Assembly (NCBI RefSeq): GCF_041224425.1
Contig: NZ_JBGFGL010000070.1
Coordinates: 60,712-124,711 of the forward strand
Length of the DNA stretch: 64,000 bases
From: Psychroserpens sp041224425
GTDB taxonomy: Bacteria; Bacteroidota; Bacteroidia; Flavobacteriales; Flavobacteriaceae
Direction: 5' to 3'
Position 1 is the stretch's first letter; the number at the start of each line of letters is the position of its first letter. Below the pieces are notes generated by a model. That model was not told the origin of the DNA. It did no database searches and saw only the letters and a program-made list of their open reading frames with translations. The position numbers and the translations under genes are program-made. This document shows positions 25,740 to 34,986 of this stretch, piece by piece.

Positions 25740-27173
25740 ATGACAAAACAATTAAGGCCAATCAAAAAAATTAACACCATCCAAAAAAAAGCTATTAAAA
25801 ACAGCTCCAATTTCATAAATGGAATCATCCACGGAAAAGGAAAAACTGAAAGTCCACACAATAGAATTATTCTTTTAAGCACCTTTCTAATCATTGGTTT
25901 AGGTTTGTACTTTTTTTATGTTTTTCACTCGGATTTCGAACAAATAAATGCCGATAGGAAGACGTCATTTATTGGACTGACATTTTTATATGCAGCTGTA
26001 GGACTTTTCATTTACAAAGCCTTTTTCTTTCTTTTTACAGCCTATCACTATTACAAATACAAACCCATAGAAGCTGTTTCTAATGACGAGCTTCCAACCT
26101 GTACTGTAATCGTTCCTGCTTATAATGAAAGTAAACAGGTTTACGACACTTTAATCAGCATTGCCAAAAGCGATTATCCAACAGAAAAATTACAGTTATT
26201 GGCCATTGATGATGGAAGCTTAGACGATACATGGAGATGGATGCAAAAGGCAAAATCTGAACTTGGTGAACGTCTTGACATATTCCAACAGGAAGAAAAC
26301 AAAGGCAAAAGACATGCGCTTTACCGAGGATTTCATCTTGGAACTGGTGATATATTTATTACGATCGACAGTGATTCTATTGTGACAGAAAACACTATTA
26401 AAAATCTCGTAAGTCCATTTGTAATAGATGAAAACTGTGGAGCTGTTGCTGGTAATATTAGAGTCTTGAATAATACCAAGGAAATACTGCCAAAAATGCT
26501 AGATGTTAGTTTTGTCATGAGTTTTGAATTTGTACGTTCGGCAGAAAGTCATTTAAATTCTGTTTTATGTACACCAGGTGCTTTGGCTGCTTACAGAAGT
26601 TCTGCTGTACAGGCATGTTTACCTGAGTGGATCCATCAGACATTTATGGGACAACCATCTGATATTGGTGAAGACAGAGCCATGACCAATATGATACTAA
26701 AGCAAGGAAAGCATGTTTTATTCCAAAGAAATGCTGTTGCCTACACTAATGTCCCTGAAAAATATCCAGGCCTTTACAAGATGTTTATTCGTTGGGGAAG
26801 AAGCAATGTGAGAGAAAATATAGCCATGGCTAAATATGTATTTACAAATTTTAGGAAAGGAAGTAAATTGGGTAGCCGATTACTTTTTATAAGTCAGTTT
26901 TTAAGATTACTAATGAGTTATCCATTCGTAATCTTCATGCTGTTTTTTGTCCTTACACATCCGCTTTTATTTTTAGGGTCTACTTTATTAAGTATTCTCG
27001 TAATCTCATCATTTTCAGTCGTATTTTATTCATACCGTTATGAAATTAGTGAATCCATTTGGGCTTACACCTATAGCATCCTTTACACGTTTGCCTTATT
27101 TTGGATTACACCTTATGCTATCATAACAGCAAATAAAAGAGGTTGGCTTACAAGAGGATTAACCCAAAAGTAA
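25740..27173 (+). CDS. Membrane GT2 glycosyltransferase, hyaluronan/chitin-synthase-like
   Basis: 477 residues. Two membrane segments (~45-62 and ~78-102) precede a cytosolic GT2 domain with CTVIVPAYNES, the UDP-binding LAIDDGSLDD, the metal site ITIDSDS, the acceptor-site GEDRA and a MFIRWGRSN stretch like the (R/Q)xxRW motif of processive synthases. Three or four more membrane segments follow (~380-470). This is the layout of HasA/NodC and related enzymes that polymerise and export a beta-linked chain. It lies 3.7 kb before the polysaccharide locus but on the other strand, with no polymer-modifying neighbours, so product and link to that locus are unknown. Confidence 0.85.
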   Translation: MTKQLRPIKKINTIQKKAIKNSSNFINGIIHGKGKTESPHNRIILLSTFLIIGLGLYFFYVFHSDFEQINADRKTSFIGLTFLYAAVGLFIYKAFFFLFTAYHYYKYKPIEAVSNDELPTCTVIVPAYNESKQVYDTLISIAKSDYPTEKLQLLAIDDGSLDDTWRWMQKAKSELGERLDIFQQEENKGKRHALYRGFHLGTGDIFITIDSDSIVTENTIKNLVSPFVIDENCGAVAGNIRVLNNTKEILPKMLDVSFVMSFEFVRSAESHLNSVLCTPGALAAYRSSAVQACLPEWIHQTFMGQPSDIGEDRAMTNMILKQGKHVLFQRNAVAYTNVPEKYPGLYKMFIRWGRSNVRENIAMAKYVFTNFRKGSKLGSRLLFISQFLRLLMSYPFVIFMLFFVLTHPLLFLGSTLLSILVISSFSVVFYSYRYEISESIWAYTYSILYTFALFWITPYAIITANKRGWLTRGLTQK

Positions 27174-27269
27174 TTCCAGAACTATGATTAACCATGGAAT
27201 TTCATCACAACAAACGTTAAATACCGTCTGGGTTTTGGATTTTCCATATATTTTGTTATATTATTAGCT

Positions 27270-27644
27270 ATGATACAAGCGGACAAAGAAAAATATAAAG
27301 AAGTATTGAAAGATTCAGTTGAATACTTAGAGCAACATGGATTTGAGAACATTAAAGCCGATACGGAAGGTTATGAAACACCTAAATCCTTTATCAAAAA
27401 AGGAAGCAAAATAACCATCACACCTGATATTGTGGCTGAAAAGAATGGTGCACGTCACTATTTTGACATTAGTCTGAAAAGTGAAAAGCCTAAATTACTT
27501 AAGTCTAAGTGGTTATTTCTCAATACACTAAGTGCACTGAAATCACATCATTTTAAGTTAATTACTACACGTGGTCATTATAAATTCACCAACGAAATGT
27601 TGGACGATATTAATCTGACCAACAAAAAACTTATTAAAATTTAA
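27270..27644 (+). CDS. Small conserved hypothetical protein
   Basis: 124 residues, basic, with no signal peptide or membrane segment. The N-terminus is helical (KEKYKEVLKDSVEYLEQHGF). A beta section follows with TPDIVAEKNG and HYFDISLKSEKPK, then a helix and a strand FKLITTRGHYKFT. The arrangement recalls the restriction-endonuclease-like fold (PD...DxxxK), but the usual (D/E)xK spacing is not met, so an active nuclease is not supported. It has a small gap to the GT2 gene (96 bases) and lies 89 bases before rpoD. I do not know its function. Confidence 0.65.
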   Translation: MIQADKEKYKEVLKDSVEYLEQHGFENIKADTEGYETPKSFIKKGSKITITPDIVAEKNGARHYFDISLKSEKPKLLKSKWLFLNTLSALKSHHFKLITTRGHYKFTNEMLDDINLTNKKLIKI

Positions 27645-27733
27645 AATAATTTTATTTTCCTGTAACATTTTATGCATTGGTTACGTATAACCCTTTGTAC
27701 AAGAATAACCCAAATAAAAAAGCATCAAATTAA

Positions 27734-28597
27734 ATGAGACAACTTAAAATTACGAAGCAGGTTACCAATAGAGAAACTGCTTCGTTGGATAAATACTTGC
27801 AGGAAATAGGCAAGGTTGATTTGATCACAGCCGATGAAGAAGTTGAATTGGCTCAACGAATTAAAGCAGGTGACCAAGTTGCATTAGAAAAACTAACAAA
27901 AGCAAACTTGCGTTTTGTTGTTTCTGTTGCTAAACAATATCAGAATCAAGGTTTAACGTTACCAGATTTAATAAACGAAGGAAACTTAGGTTTAATCAAA
28001 GCAGCTCAACGTTTTGATGAAACACGTGGATTTAAATTTATTTCCTATGCCGTTTGGTGGATTCGTCAATCGATTCTTCAAGCTTTGGCTGAACAGTCTC
28101 GTATTGTTCGTTTACCTTTGAACAAAATTGGTTCAATCAACAAAATCAATAAAACCTTTGCATTCTTAGAGCAAAGTCATGAGCGTCCACCAAGTGCTGA
28201 GGAAATTGCTAAGGAATTAGATATGACGATCAATGACGTAAAAGAGTCTATGAAGAATTCTGGACGTCATGTATCGATGGATGCTCCATTAGTTGAAGGT
28301 GAAGACTCAAATCTTTATGATGTATTGCGAAGTGGTGAGTCTCCAAATCCTGATAAAGATTTATTGCACGAGTCATTAAGAACTGAGATTGAACGTGCTT
28401 TAGAGACCTTAACGCCTCGTGAAGCAGATGTCATTCGTTTGTACTTTGGTTTAGGAAATCAACACCCTATGACCTTGGAGGAAATTGGAGAAACGTTCGA
28501 CTTAACACGTGAACGTGTACGTCAAATTAAGGAAAAAGCAATTAGACGTCTTAAACACACGTCTAGAAGTAAAATATTAAAGACTTATTTAGGTTAG
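27734..28597 (+). CDS. rpoD: Primary RNA polymerase sigma factor RpoD (SigA)
   Basis: 287 residues with sigma-70 regions 1.2 to 4.2 and no region 1.1, the short form normal for Bacteroidota primary sigma. Region 1.2 is SLDKYLQEIGKVDLIT and region 2 is ANLRFVVSVAKQYQNQGLTLPDL with the -10-binding FKFISYAVWWIRQSI. Region 3 begins at NKIGSINKINK, and region 4.2 is TLEEIGETFDLTRERVRQIKEKAIRRL. It directs the TAnnTTTG promoters seen through the window. Two terminators follow. Confidence 0.97.
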   Translation: MRQLKITKQVTNRETASLDKYLQEIGKVDLITADEEVELAQRIKAGDQVALEKLTKANLRFVVSVAKQYQNQGLTLPDLINEGNLGLIKAAQRFDETRGFKFISYAVWWIRQSILQALAEQSRIVRLPLNKIGSINKINKTFAFLEQSHERPPSAEEIAKELDMTINDVKESMKNSGRHVSMDAPLVEGEDSNLYDVLRSGESPNPDKDLLHESLRTEIERALETLTPREADVIRLYFGLGNQHPMTLEEIGETFDLTRERVRQIKEKAIRRLKHTSRSKILKTYLG

Positions 28598-28632
28598 TAA
28601 TTTGTTGTAATTACGACCTAATAACAGTAACA

Positions 28633-28679
28633 AACAGTTACGCTCAAGCAATTGAGCATCTCATAACTGTTCGTTTTTT
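28633..28679 (+). terminator. Branched terminator after rpoD
   Basis: The outer stem AACAGTTA with TAACTGTT encloses a second stem GCTCAA with TTGAGC and is followed by six T. Confidence 0.75.
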
Positions 28680-28691
28680 GATTGATGAAAG

Positions 28692-28725
28692 AACCCACGG
28701 CTGATTACCGTGGGTTTGTTTTTTT
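28692..28725 (+). terminator. Second terminator between rpoD and rpe
   Basis: The stem AACCCACGG with CCGTGGGTT, 7-base loop, is followed by a T-rich run. It is just downstream of the first terminator. Confidence 0.88.
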
Positions 28726-28729
28726 ATTC

Positions 28730-28737
28730 TATTTTTG
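28730..28737 (+). promoter_or_regulatory. -7 box TATTTTTG for rpe
   Basis: A full TAnnTTTG match 15 bases before the rpe ATG at 28753. It overlaps the upstream in-frame TTG at 28735, which is therefore not the start. Confidence 0.55.
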
Positions 28738-28752
28738 CAAAAAAACAAATCA

Positions 28753-29415
28753 ATGTCTACAAAACTCATTGCACCTTCATTATTAGCTGCAGACTTTGCA
28801 AACCTCCAACGCGATATAGAAATGGTAAACCAAAGTGAAGCTGATTGGTTTCATATTGATATTATGGATGGTGTGTTTGTTCCAAACATTTCATATGGGA
28901 TGACTGTTTTAAAGGCTATAACACAACACACCAAAAAACTTGTAGATGTGCATCTCATGATTGTAGATCCTGATCGTTATATTAAAACTTTTGCTGAATT
29001 GGGCAGCAATAATCTCACAGTACATTACGAAGCCTGTACACATCTTCATAGAACGATTCAAGCCATAAAAGCCGAAGGGATGAATGCAGGAGTAGCATTA
29101 AACCCACACACACCTATTCATCTACTGGAAGACATTATAAAGGACATTGATTTAATTTGCTTAATGAGTGTAAATCCCGGATTTGGAGGCCAAAGTTTTA
29201 TTGAAAACACCTATTCAAAAATCAAACAACTTAAAGCACTCATAACCAAAAAGGGTGCTAAAACCAAAATTGAAATCGATGGTGGAGTAACCGATAAAAA
29301 TGCTGTACAGCTTATAGAGGCTGGAGCAGATGTTCTCGTTGCTGGAAGCTATGTGTTCAAAAGTGAAAACCCACTTGAAACCATAAAAGGTTTGAAGGCT
29401 TTAGCCAATCAATAA
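28753..29415 (+). CDS. rpe: Ribulose-phosphate 3-epimerase
   Basis: 220 residues, the usual length. It interconverts ribulose 5-phosphate and xylulose 5-phosphate in the pentose phosphate pathway. The TIM-barrel landmarks are KLIAPSLLAADFANL, WFHIDIMDGVFVPN (metal His and catalytic Asp), DVHLMI, LMSVNPGFGGQSFI and IEIDGGVTDKNA (second catalytic Asp, phosphate site), ending with VLVAGSYVF. It is a single-gene unit converging with the Wzc-like gene, whose stop is 15 bases away. Confidence 0.97.
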   Translation: MSTKLIAPSLLAADFANLQRDIEMVNQSEADWFHIDIMDGVFVPNISYGMTVLKAITQHTKKLVDVHLMIVDPDRYIKTFAELGSNNLTVHYEACTHLHRTIQAIKAEGMNAGVALNPHTPIHLLEDIIKDIDLICLMSVNPGFGGQSFIENTYSKIKQLKALITKKGAKTKIEIDGGVTDKNAVQLIEAGADVLVAGSYVFKSENPLETIKGLKALANQ

Positions 29416-29432
29416 GAAAAAAACCTTTTCTT
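29414..29432. terminator. Weak hairpin between rpe and the Wzc-like gene
   Basis: AAGAAAA pairs with TTTTCTT across a 5-base loop over the two facing stop codons. It is a weak candidate for a bidirectional terminator. Confidence 0.3.
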
Positions 29433-31785
29433 AAGTTCTCTTTTTATTGGTTCCTGTATAACCATAGCCATAGCCATAGCCATAGTTATAACCGTAGCCA
29501 TAAGATTTGCTAGCTCCTACACCATTGATAACATAAGCCATGTTCTTAAGTTTTCCTGTTTGATGTAGTTCTTGTGGGAACTCCATTACTTTTTTATCAG
29601 TAAAATTAGCTCTAGCAATATATACAGTCACATCAGCAAACTTAGAAATCAGCATGGTGTCTGTTACTAAGACTGTTGGAGCGGTATCAACAATAACATA
29701 ATCATAAATCTCTTTAGCTTCATTGATCATGTCCTCAAAGCGACCATTTGTCAATAGACTTGTTGGGTTAGGAGGAATATTACCTGAAAGTAATATATGG
29801 TGATATTCATGCTTACTGAAACCAGTGATTAAGTTATCCTTCCAATGATATGTACCATCGTGTAAATAATCTGAAAGACCTGTCGTGTTCTTTTCGTATT
29901 TGGTATGTGTATGAATTTGAGGATTCCTTAAATCGGCTCCAATCAAAAGCACTTTTTTATTCATACTTGACAATGCCAATGATAAATTTATACTGATAAA
30001 AGTCTTTCCTTCTCCCTTAATAGTAGAGGTACAATATATAACCTTACCTTTATCTTCATCTTCAGTAATAGGCATAAGATAATTTACGTTAGAACTTAAT
30101 ATTCTAAAAGATTCAGCTAGAACGGTTCTATCATTTGGATCTTCGAAGAAGGCTTTCTCTTTTTTCCCAATATCAGGAATCTCAGCAATAATTGGAATTG
30201 AGTTGCTAATTTTAAGAATATCATCTTTTCCGTGAATTTTTGTATCCAACATAAAAATGATGTAAAGTATTCCAAAGGGAATTAGCAAGGCTGCTAAAAT
30301 TGCAACAGCATAAGCGACTCTTTTCTTTGGTGATATCGGACTAGTAGTTGACAACGCATAGTCTACAACTTTTATAGAAGGTTCTGTAATTGCTAGATTA
30401 ATTGCAGCTTCCTCACGTTTCTGTAACAGTAAAAGATATAGGCTTTCCTTAATCTTTTGTTGACGTTCAATTGCTCTTAATAGCTTTTCCTTTTCTGGAA
30501 TTTGAGACACACTTCCAACAAAACGATTGTTTCTACTTCTAAATTGACGTTGCGAAACGGTAAGTTGCTGTTTGAAAGTATTCAAAGAACGTAGAATATT
30601 AACTCTTAAATCATTGATATTTGATTGCGCTAATTTTACGTTCGGATTGTTAACACCTCCACTATTAGTTAATTTTTCGACTTCAAGTACCGCTAAGTTA
30701 TATTCACTAATAAGCGCATTGATGTTGTTGTTGTCAAGACCTATGTTTGCTGGTAATAATCCACCTTTAGAATTCGATTCTAGGGCTTCACTCAACATTT
30801 CCACAATAGCAATCTGACTTTCAACTTGAAAAAGATCTTCATCAGAACGAGATCGCAATTCTAAACCTAACTGCGCATCAGCTGTTAAATCCACTAAATT
30901 ATTTCGCTGCTTGAATTCCTTTCGGTCAATCTCGATGGAATCCAATTCTTCAGCTAAAAAGATAAACCTATCATCAATAAATTCTAAAGTTCTTTGTGAT
31001 ACCAATTGTCGGTCTTTGATTCCATCCTTATTGAAAACATCTATCAACGTGTTTAAGATACGTTCTGAGAGAAGTTTACTTTCACCTTTCATAGATAAGT
31101 TCAACAAATCACTTTGCTCTCCAATAACCTCAGCAGTTATTTTTGATTTAAGTCTTAAGGCGGCATTGCTCAGAAAATCGAAATTGACCAAAAACCGCTT
31201 TCCAACACTTTTTTTGTAATTATAGGTAGAATCTAATCTAATTTCAAAAGGAAAATCGTGATCGACTGAAAAACTATCATGATTTGGTATACGAACCGAT
31301 GTTTCGGTCTTCAGGTTTGTAACATCAAAATAATCATCTTCAACATCAATCGAATATGCCAACGGATTAGATATACTATCTTGAGAAATCAATTGCTCAA
31401 AATAAAATGGCAATTCAGCTATTCGAGCTGTTTGTATGGTTCCTTCTTCGAAGAATAAAGTATTCAATTTTTGCTGTCTTGCAACTTCTTCTAGAATTCG
31501 ATATGATTTTAAGATTTCAATCTCATTTTCTAAGTTGATATTTGAACGCTTAAAAATAAATGCAGAAGTTGGCAGTTCCAATCCTTCAGACTCATCCAAA
31601 ATTTTAATCTTGGCATAGGTTGCATAGATTCGAGGTGCATATCTAATATAGATATATGCACTTAATAGCGCCACAATTAAAGTCAGCACAAACCATGGCC
31701 AATATCTTAGGTATTTTCTAAATTCCTGTTTTAAGTCCGCTTTTTCGTCTTCAAAACTGGAAAACGTATTTAGGTTATTGCTCAT
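29431..31785 (-). CDS. Polysaccharide co-polymerase and tyrosine autokinase (Wzc-like)
   Basis: 784 residues. A Wzz domain lies between membrane segments at ~29-49 and ~495-520, with a long periplasmic coiled-coil region. The cytosolic BY-kinase domain has Walker A KGEGKT (GEGKT at 591-595), Walker A' LLIGADLRNP and Walker B DYVIVDTAP. The C-terminal tail is the Tyr-Gly run SYGYGYNYGYGYGYGY, the autophosphorylation cluster that controls polymer length and export in Wzc proteins. It follows the Wza-like gene by 2 bases, the usual partner order. No cognate tyrosine phosphatase gene is visible in the window. It is the last gene of the polysaccharide locus. Confidence 0.95.
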   Translation of the reverse strand: MSNNLNTFSSFEDEKADLKQEFRKYLRYWPWFVLTLIVALLSAYIYIRYAPRIYATYAKIKILDESEGLELPTSAFIFKRSNINLENEIEILKSYRILEEVARQQKLNTLFFEEGTIQTARIAELPFYFEQLISQDSISNPLAYSIDVEDDYFDVTNLKTETSVRIPNHDSFSVDHDFPFEIRLDSTYNYKKSVGKRFLVNFDFLSNAALRLKSKITAEVIGEQSDLLNLSMKGESKLLSERILNTLIDVFNKDGIKDRQLVSQRTLEFIDDRFIFLAEELDSIEIDRKEFKQRNNLVDLTADAQLGLELRSRSDEDLFQVESQIAIVEMLSEALESNSKGGLLPANIGLDNNNINALISEYNLAVLEVEKLTNSGGVNNPNVKLAQSNINDLRVNILRSLNTFKQQLTVSQRQFRSRNNRFVGSVSQIPEKEKLLRAIERQQKIKESLYLLLLQKREEAAINLAITEPSIKVVDYALSTTSPISPKKRVAYAVAILAALLIPFGILYIIFMLDTKIHGKDDILKISNSIPIIAEIPDIGKKEKAFFEDPNDRTVLAESFRILSSNVNYLMPITEDEDKGKVIYCTSTIKGEGKTFISINLSLALSSMNKKVLLIGADLRNPQIHTHTKYEKNTTGLSDYLHDGTYHWKDNLITGFSKHEYHHILLSGNIPPNPTSLLTNGRFEDMINEAKEIYDYVIVDTAPTVLVTDTMLISKFADVTVYIARANFTDKKVMEFPQELHQTGKLKNMAYVINGVGASKSYGYGYNYGYGYGYGYTGTNKKRT
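29461..29510 (-). repeat. Hexamer micro-repeat coding the Tyr-Gly tail
   Basis: Near-identical CCATAG/CCGTAG units (Tyr-Gly codons on the minus strand) repeat about seven times. Such slippage-prone DNA could change the number of phosphorylatable tyrosines between strains. Confidence 0.6.
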
Positions 31786-31787
31786 GA

Positions 31788-32549
31788 TTATCTAGTCAAA
31801 AGAATAATAGAAGTTAATACGATAGAACCAACACCCAATAAAGTAGGAATATTCGAAATATAACCTGCGCTGGTTACTTTTGGATTGTTTGGATTGACAA
31901 TAATAACATCATTAGGTTTGATATAATAAAACTCAGAATTCATGAATTCTGTATTAGTAATATCAATATGAGTAATTTGTCGCACTCCATCAACATCTCT
32001 AGTTACAATAATGTCATCACGTTTTCCATTAATGGTTAAATCACCTGCATAACCCAAAGCTTGTAATATAGTTATATTTTGCTCTGTAAAGGTGAAAGTT
32101 CCTGGACTGGTCACTTCACCCAAAACAGTAACTTTAGCATTGACAATACGCACACGAACCTTAGGATCATTCAGATGTCCGCCTGACACCAGTTCTTCTT
32201 TTATCTTGTCTTCTGCTTCATCAATTTTTAGACTACCCACTTCAATTTTTCCAAGAACCGGAAAGCTGATTGTTCCTTCATTTGACACCAAATAACCTTT
32301 AAGCTGTAAGAGTTGCAGGTTAGCTAATTGAGAACTATTCTGTGGACCTTGATTATATGGTGCAGAGGCTTCAGGCACTAAGGTTTCAACATCAATTTTT
32401 AGAATATCATTAGGCTGTATGGTCGTCTCCTGGTAATTGATTTGAGCACTATTGTTTTCATTGGCATCTTGTAGGTATAGCACTTCCTTTTTTGTAGCAC
32501 AAGAAGACACCACCAAAACCAATAAAAGTAACAAGTATTTTGAATTCAT
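31788..32549 (-). CDS. Polysaccharide export outer-membrane lipoprotein (Wza-like)
   Basis: 253 residues. The signal peptide ends in lipobox VVSSC (Cys17), followed by ATKKEVLYLQDAN. The family motifs are IQPNDILKIDV (polysaccharide export domain), FPVLGKIEVGSLKIDEAEDKI and a SLBB domain with VTVLGEVTSPGTFTF and TILQALGYAGDLT. A C-terminal hydrophobic segment (GVGSIVLTSIILLT) could span the outer membrane as the Wza helix does. I use the ATG at 32549; the longer frame to 32600 runs across the -33 element. It forms the channel through which the Wzc-assembled polymer leaves the cell. Confidence 0.95.
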   Translation of the reverse strand: MNSKYLLLLLVLVVSSCATKKEVLYLQDANENNSAQINYQETTIQPNDILKIDVETLVPEASAPYNQGPQNSSQLANLQLLQLKGYLVSNEGTISFPVLGKIEVGSLKIDEAEDKIKEELVSGGHLNDPKVRVRIVNAKVTVLGEVTSPGTFTFTEQNITILQALGYAGDLTINGKRDDIIVTRDVDGVRQITHIDITNTEFMNSEFYYIKPNDVIIVNPNNPKVTSAGYISNIPTLLGVGSIVLTSIILLTR

Positions 32550-32573
32550 TATTTTAAGTGTGGTTTGAATCGA

Positions 32574-32603
32574 CAAATATAATCTATTTAAGGAAATCAC
32601 AAA
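32574..32603 (-). promoter_or_regulatory. Promoter of the wza-wzc pair (TTTG - 18 bp - TATATTTG)
   Basis: On the minus strand a -33 TTTG at 32603-32600 and a -7 TATATTTG at 32581-32574 are 18 bases apart, a consensus promoter. It lets export genes be made separately from the upstream biosynthesis genes. Confidence 0.75.
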
Positions 32604-32624
32604 GGAAAGTATATGATGAGAATA

Positions 32625-33737
32625 TTAAACCTTGACACTTTTTCCTACTTTGCGAAATGCTTTTTTTACAGCAAACGGCAAACAGTAAAGCAATGAGCCA
32701 AAAACCAGCAACAATCCTATTTGGGTATTTAAGTTTAGGTGTAGTAGATTAAACGCTATTATGATAATAATTGCATTTATTAAAACAATTGCAAATGTAG
32801 TTTGTATATGCGAATATCCTGCCTGAACAAACCTATGGTGAATATGGTTTTTATCGGCTTTAAACGGACTCTTTTTCAAAATGACCACACGAATAAAAAA
32901 GATTCTCAAGGTATCCATCAAAGGAAAAAACAACATAGCAAACGCCAATGCTGGAGATGCGCTGAAAAACTGAGAATCAACATTGGTTTGAGATTGCGAA
33001 ATGAAACTTACCGTAAAAAATGCAATTAAAAACCCTACAATCATCGAACCTGTATCTCCCATAAAAATTTTGTTTTTTGAAGAGAAATTCAATCTCAAGA
33101 AGGCAATTAAAGCACCCATTAGAGCCACAGAAATTGTCGCTAAGCTCAAAGCTCCAGACTGATAAAACAAAATGGTAAAAACAGCTCCTAGCATAAGAGC
33201 AATACTTCCGGCCAAACCATCAATACCGTCGATTAGATTATAGGCATTAATGATTAAAATATAAACAAATAACGTAAAACCGACTGATATCCAATAAGGC
33301 AATTCATCGATACCAAATATTTTTGAAAATCCTATAATTCGCGTATCTGTAAAGACAATCAATAACAACGCAGCCAACAACTGGCCAATAAATTTCTTTC
33401 GAGCAGATAAGACTGTTAAATCATCTTTTAAACCGAGAAAAAAGAGAATTGTAAGTCCACCCATGACAAGCAACAAGACTTTGGTATTCAACCAAGCTCC
33501 AATCAAAGTCATAACAACTACCAAACTCACAAATATGCCTATACCTCCTAAGGTAGGAATCTTATTGGAGTGCATGCTCCTACTATCAGGTTCATCCATA
33601 AGATGTTTTTCCTTAGCAACATATAAAATAGTTGGAAAAGTCTGAAAGGCAATTAGAAAAGCTAATGTAAAAGCGCAGACAAACCAGATAAAGGGATTGA
33701 CTTCAGGATTAAAGTTTTCAAGTAATGTTTTAATCAT
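32625..33737 (-). CDS. WecA/TagO-like undecaprenyl-phosphate GlcNAc-1-phosphate transferase
   Basis: 370 residues with about eleven membrane segments. Landmarks are LMDEPDSRSMHSNKIPTLGG, NAYNLIDGIDGLAGSIALM, FMGDTGSMIVGF and the cytosolic HIHHR motif (KNHIHHRFVQAGYSH) that separates the WecA/TagO group from MraY. It attaches a sugar phosphate, most likely GlcNAc-1-P, to undecaprenyl phosphate, starting the repeat unit. It has its own -7 box at 33799-33806, so it may also serve other glycans such as O-antigen or protein glycosylation. Confidence 0.92.
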   Translation of the reverse strand: MIKTLLENFNPEVNPFIWFVCAFTLAFLIAFQTFPTILYVAKEKHLMDEPDSRSMHSNKIPTLGGIGIFVSLVVVMTLIGAWLNTKVLLLVMGGLTILFFLGLKDDLTVLSARKKFIGQLLAALLLIVFTDTRIIGFSKIFGIDELPYWISVGFTLFVYILIINAYNLIDGIDGLAGSIALMLGAVFTILFYQSGALSLATISVALMGALIAFLRLNFSSKNKIFMGDTGSMIVGFLIAFFTVSFISQSQTNVDSQFFSASPALAFAMLFFPLMDTLRIFFIRVVILKKSPFKADKNHIHHRFVQAGYSHIQTTFAIVLINAIIIIIAFNLLHLNLNTQIGLLLVFGSLLYCLPFAVKKAFRKVGKSVKV

Positions 33738-33798
33738 AAGTATTAGATAAGGATATGATTAAATCATATGTAATTAAGATTAATAGCTTTGCAAGATA

Positions 33799-33806
33799 CA
33801 AATTTA
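33799..33806 (-). promoter_or_regulatory. -7 box TAAATTTG upstream of the WecA-like gene
   Basis: A full TAnnTTTG match on the minus strand, about 60 bases before the ATG, in the 128-base gap after wecB. No clear -33 element is seen. Confidence 0.5.
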
Positions 33807-33865
33807 TAATTAAGCATTGTAAATAATAAGGAAATAAGAGATGGTAACAGATAATTGTTGATCCA

Positions 33866-34966
33866 TTAACCTTTAGATAACACGCCTTTTAGACTATCAA
33901 CAATACGCAGCGCAGTTTTTCCATCCCACAATGGAATGTCCTGTCCTTTTTTCCATTGATTGGCAAATAATTTATCTAGAAACGGTTGGATATTTTTAGG
34001 GTTTGTACCTACCAATTCATTAGTACCTAAATCAATAGTCTCAGGACGTTCGGTATTATCTCGCAAGGTTAGGCATGGCACTCTCATAACAGAGGCTTCT
34101 TCGGTGATACCTCCAGAATCTGTTATAACGGCTTTAGCACGTTCTACCAAATAATTAAATTCTAAATAACTTAAAGGAGCTACAGTATGAAGTCTTGGAT
34201 GCGAAATATTAAGTCGCTCTAAAATTTTGGCTGTTCTAGGATGCACTGGAAATACCAATGGCAAATCTTGAGTATGTGAAATGATTTCATCAATCATATC
34301 CTTCAATTGTGTTTCTTCATCTACATTAGCAGGTCTATGAAGTGTCATTACGATATAACTTCTTTTGGAAAGTCCGATCTCAAACCATATTGCAGGTTGC
34401 ATAAAGTTTGGTCTTTGTTTAAGCAAAGTATCAATCATAGTATTTCCAACAAAAAATATCTGATTTTCATGAACGCCACTTTGCTTTAAATTTTTATTGG
34501 CCGTTTCAGATGTGGTAAAAAAGTAATTTGTGATACTATCGGTTACCAAACGGTTGATTTCTTCTGGCATGGTCCAATCATCAGAACGAATTCCGCCTTC
34601 AACATGAGCCACTTTTGTATGTAATTTTTGAGCTACCAATGCACAAGCCATGGTTGATGTCACATCTCCTACGACCAACACTAAATCTGCTGGATGATCC
34701 ATCAAATCCTGTTCAAATGCCACCATAATATTTGCTGTTTGTTGGGCATGTGTGCCACCACTACACTCTAAGTTAACATGTGGCTCAGGAATTTCCAACT
34801 GTTCGAAAAAACTTCCAGACATGTTTTTATCATAGTGCTGACCTGTATGTACCAATCGGAAATCAATAGAAAATCCTTCATCCTTAGCATTTTGAATAGC
34901 ATGGATGATAGGTGCTATCTTCATGAAATTTGGTCTAGCTCCAGCAATTATTGTGATGTTATACAT
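33866..34966 (-). CDS. wecB: UDP-N-acetylglucosamine 2-epimerase (non-hydrolysing)
   Basis: 366 residues. It converts UDP-GlcNAc to UDP-ManNAc. Family landmarks are TIIAGARPNFMKIAPI, RLVHTGQHYDKNMSG, LVVGDVTSTMACALVAQKL, HVEGGIRS, TLHRPANVD and ITDSGGITEEASVM with the UDP-binding and catalytic acidic residues. No UDP-ManNAc dehydrogenase (WecC) is present in the window. Next to it is a TagA/WecG-family transferase, so ManNAc itself is the likely sugar used. Confidence 0.96.
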   Translation of the reverse strand: MYNITIIAGARPNFMKIAPIIHAIQNAKDEGFSIDFRLVHTGQHYDKNMSGSFFEQLEIPEPHVNLECSGGTHAQQTANIMVAFEQDLMDHPADLVLVVGDVTSTMACALVAQKLHTKVAHVEGGIRSDDWTMPEEINRLVTDSITNYFFTTSETANKNLKQSGVHENQIFFVGNTMIDTLLKQRPNFMQPAIWFEIGLSKRSYIVMTLHRPANVDEETQLKDMIDEIISHTQDLPLVFPVHPRTAKILERLNISHPRLHTVAPLSYLEFNYLVERAKAVITDSGGITEEASVMRVPCLTLRDNTERPETIDLGTNELVGTNPKNIQPFLDKLFANQWKKGQDIPLWDGKTALRIVDSLKGVLSKG

Positions 34967-34986
34967 ATAAAATTCTTAAGTGATAA

